From Haloimpatiens lingqiaonensis (GTDB taxonomy: Bacteria > Bacillota > Clostridia > Clostridiales > Clostridiaceae), in contig NZ_CABDWS010000023.1 of NCBI RefSeq assembly GCF_901447495.1, positions 1-41,128 of the forward strand: 41,128 nucleotides of DNA. Reading direction: 5' to 3'. Each line of letters starts with the position of its first letter. Position 1 is the first letter of the stretch. A program made the translations under genes and the position numbers. Shown here piece after piece: positions 40,754 to 41,128 of the stretch. The notes below the pieces were generated by a model, which worked only from the letters and a program-made list of their open reading frames with translations, made no database searches and was not told the origin of the DNA.

Positions 40754-41128
40754 ATGAGTAAAAGTTATTTAAAACAATTACTTACTTATATTAATAAGGT
40801 ATACGATATAGGTGAAAAAATCAATAACTTAAAAGATAAAAGAATAAAATCTGATGTAAAAATTTCAACAATTACCTTCGTGGTGTTATTTGGATTTATG
40901 CTTCAGATAAGAAGTTTCAATAGATTAGAACATTGGCTTAAAAAAGGCAAGTTTAAAAAAGTAATACCTAAAAAAACTAAAATGCCACGCATTGATGCCG
41001 TTAGGCGCTCCTTAAGTGATTTTGATTTAGATGGATTAAAAGAAATTCATAAACATATAATAAAAACCATTGTAAAAAATAAAGTATTTAGAAATGGTAC
41101 TATAGATAAATTAAAAGTAGTTGCCATA
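40754..41128 (+). CDS. DDE-type transposase, N-terminal part, cut by window edge
   Basis: The frame starts at ATG 40754 and continues to the window end (125 codons). The sequence LPxIDAVRRSLSDFDLDGL-like text (RIDAVRRSLSDFDLDGLKEI) and NGTIDKLKVVAI matches the N-terminal region of clostridial DDE transposases that continue with an Asp-rich catalytic core (DG..) outside the window. The hydrophobic stretch FVVLFGFMLQIRSFNRLEHW is also characteristic. The family cannot be fixed because the catalytic residues are not visible. The terminal inverted repeat was not identified. Confidence 0.72.
   Translation, partial: MSKSYLKQLLTYINKVYDIGEKINNLKDKRIKSDVKISTITFVVLFGFMLQIRSFNRLEHWLKKGKFKKVIPKKTKMPRIDAVRRSLSDFDLDGLKEIHKHIIKTIVKNKVFRNGTIDKLKVVAI

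Overview
The window is low-GC, AT-rich Firmicute DNA. Gene content (DeoD, rubrerythrin, a sialic-acid operon, a B12-riboswitch/CobN cluster, paired ABC-F proteins, IS605-type TnpB) and the many dispersed hairpin repeats suggest a Clostridium, probably of the C. botulinum group I/C. sporogenes type. The genus is an inference from protein character and codon use; no search was run.

Layout. (1) 1-281: 3' end of a TnpB gene and the putative omega-RNA/right end of an IS200/IS605 element, abutting recQ. (2) 282-4340: recQ and cysS, closed by a long hairpin. (3) 4380-9140: a GntR/FadR regulator divergent from a LytS/LytR two-component system and a CstA-family transporter, a set resembling pyruvate-sensing BtsSR-BtsT systems. 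(4) 9278-11850: deoD (minus strand), a HutD-family cupin, rubrerythrin. (5) 12022-19690: cobalamin riboswitch with two following terminators, corrinoid-type ABC importer (binding protein, permease, ATPase) and a large CobN chelatase subunit. (6) 19720-28040: sialic-acid catabolism: LacI regulator, FAD oxidoreductase, then nanA, Na+/solute symporter, YhcH/NanQ-like protein, nanE and nanK, with two identical LacI-type operators. (7) 27632-28945: 1.3 kb without genes but full of inverted and dispersed repeats, including a roughly 270-bp imperfect palindrome. (8) 28946-34031: a permuted-papain-like protein, a small charged protein, and a heterodimeric ABC exporter preceded by a leader with a good promoter, two small SD-equipped ORFs and two terminators whose arms can pair with each other. 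(9) 34076-35592: ECF-type S component plus methyltransferase. (10) 35858-39504: two adjacent ABC-F proteins (Uup-like and YkpA/YbiT-like). (11) 39501-41128: remnant of a large serine recombinase and the start of a DDE-type transposase.

How the genes work together. NanA releases pyruvate and ManNAc; NanK and NanE carry ManNAc to GlcNAc-6-P. The LytSR/CstA set probably handles extracellular pyruvate. The B12 riboswitch should shut off the corrinoid importer when B12 is plentiful. The exporter leader looks like ribosome-mediated attenuation, as known for bmrB-bmrCD.

The strongest candidates for undescribed biology are the exporter leader, a roughly 135-bp two-hairpin element present in four copies, the giant palindrome after the nan operon, and the operator arrangement of the nan promoter.
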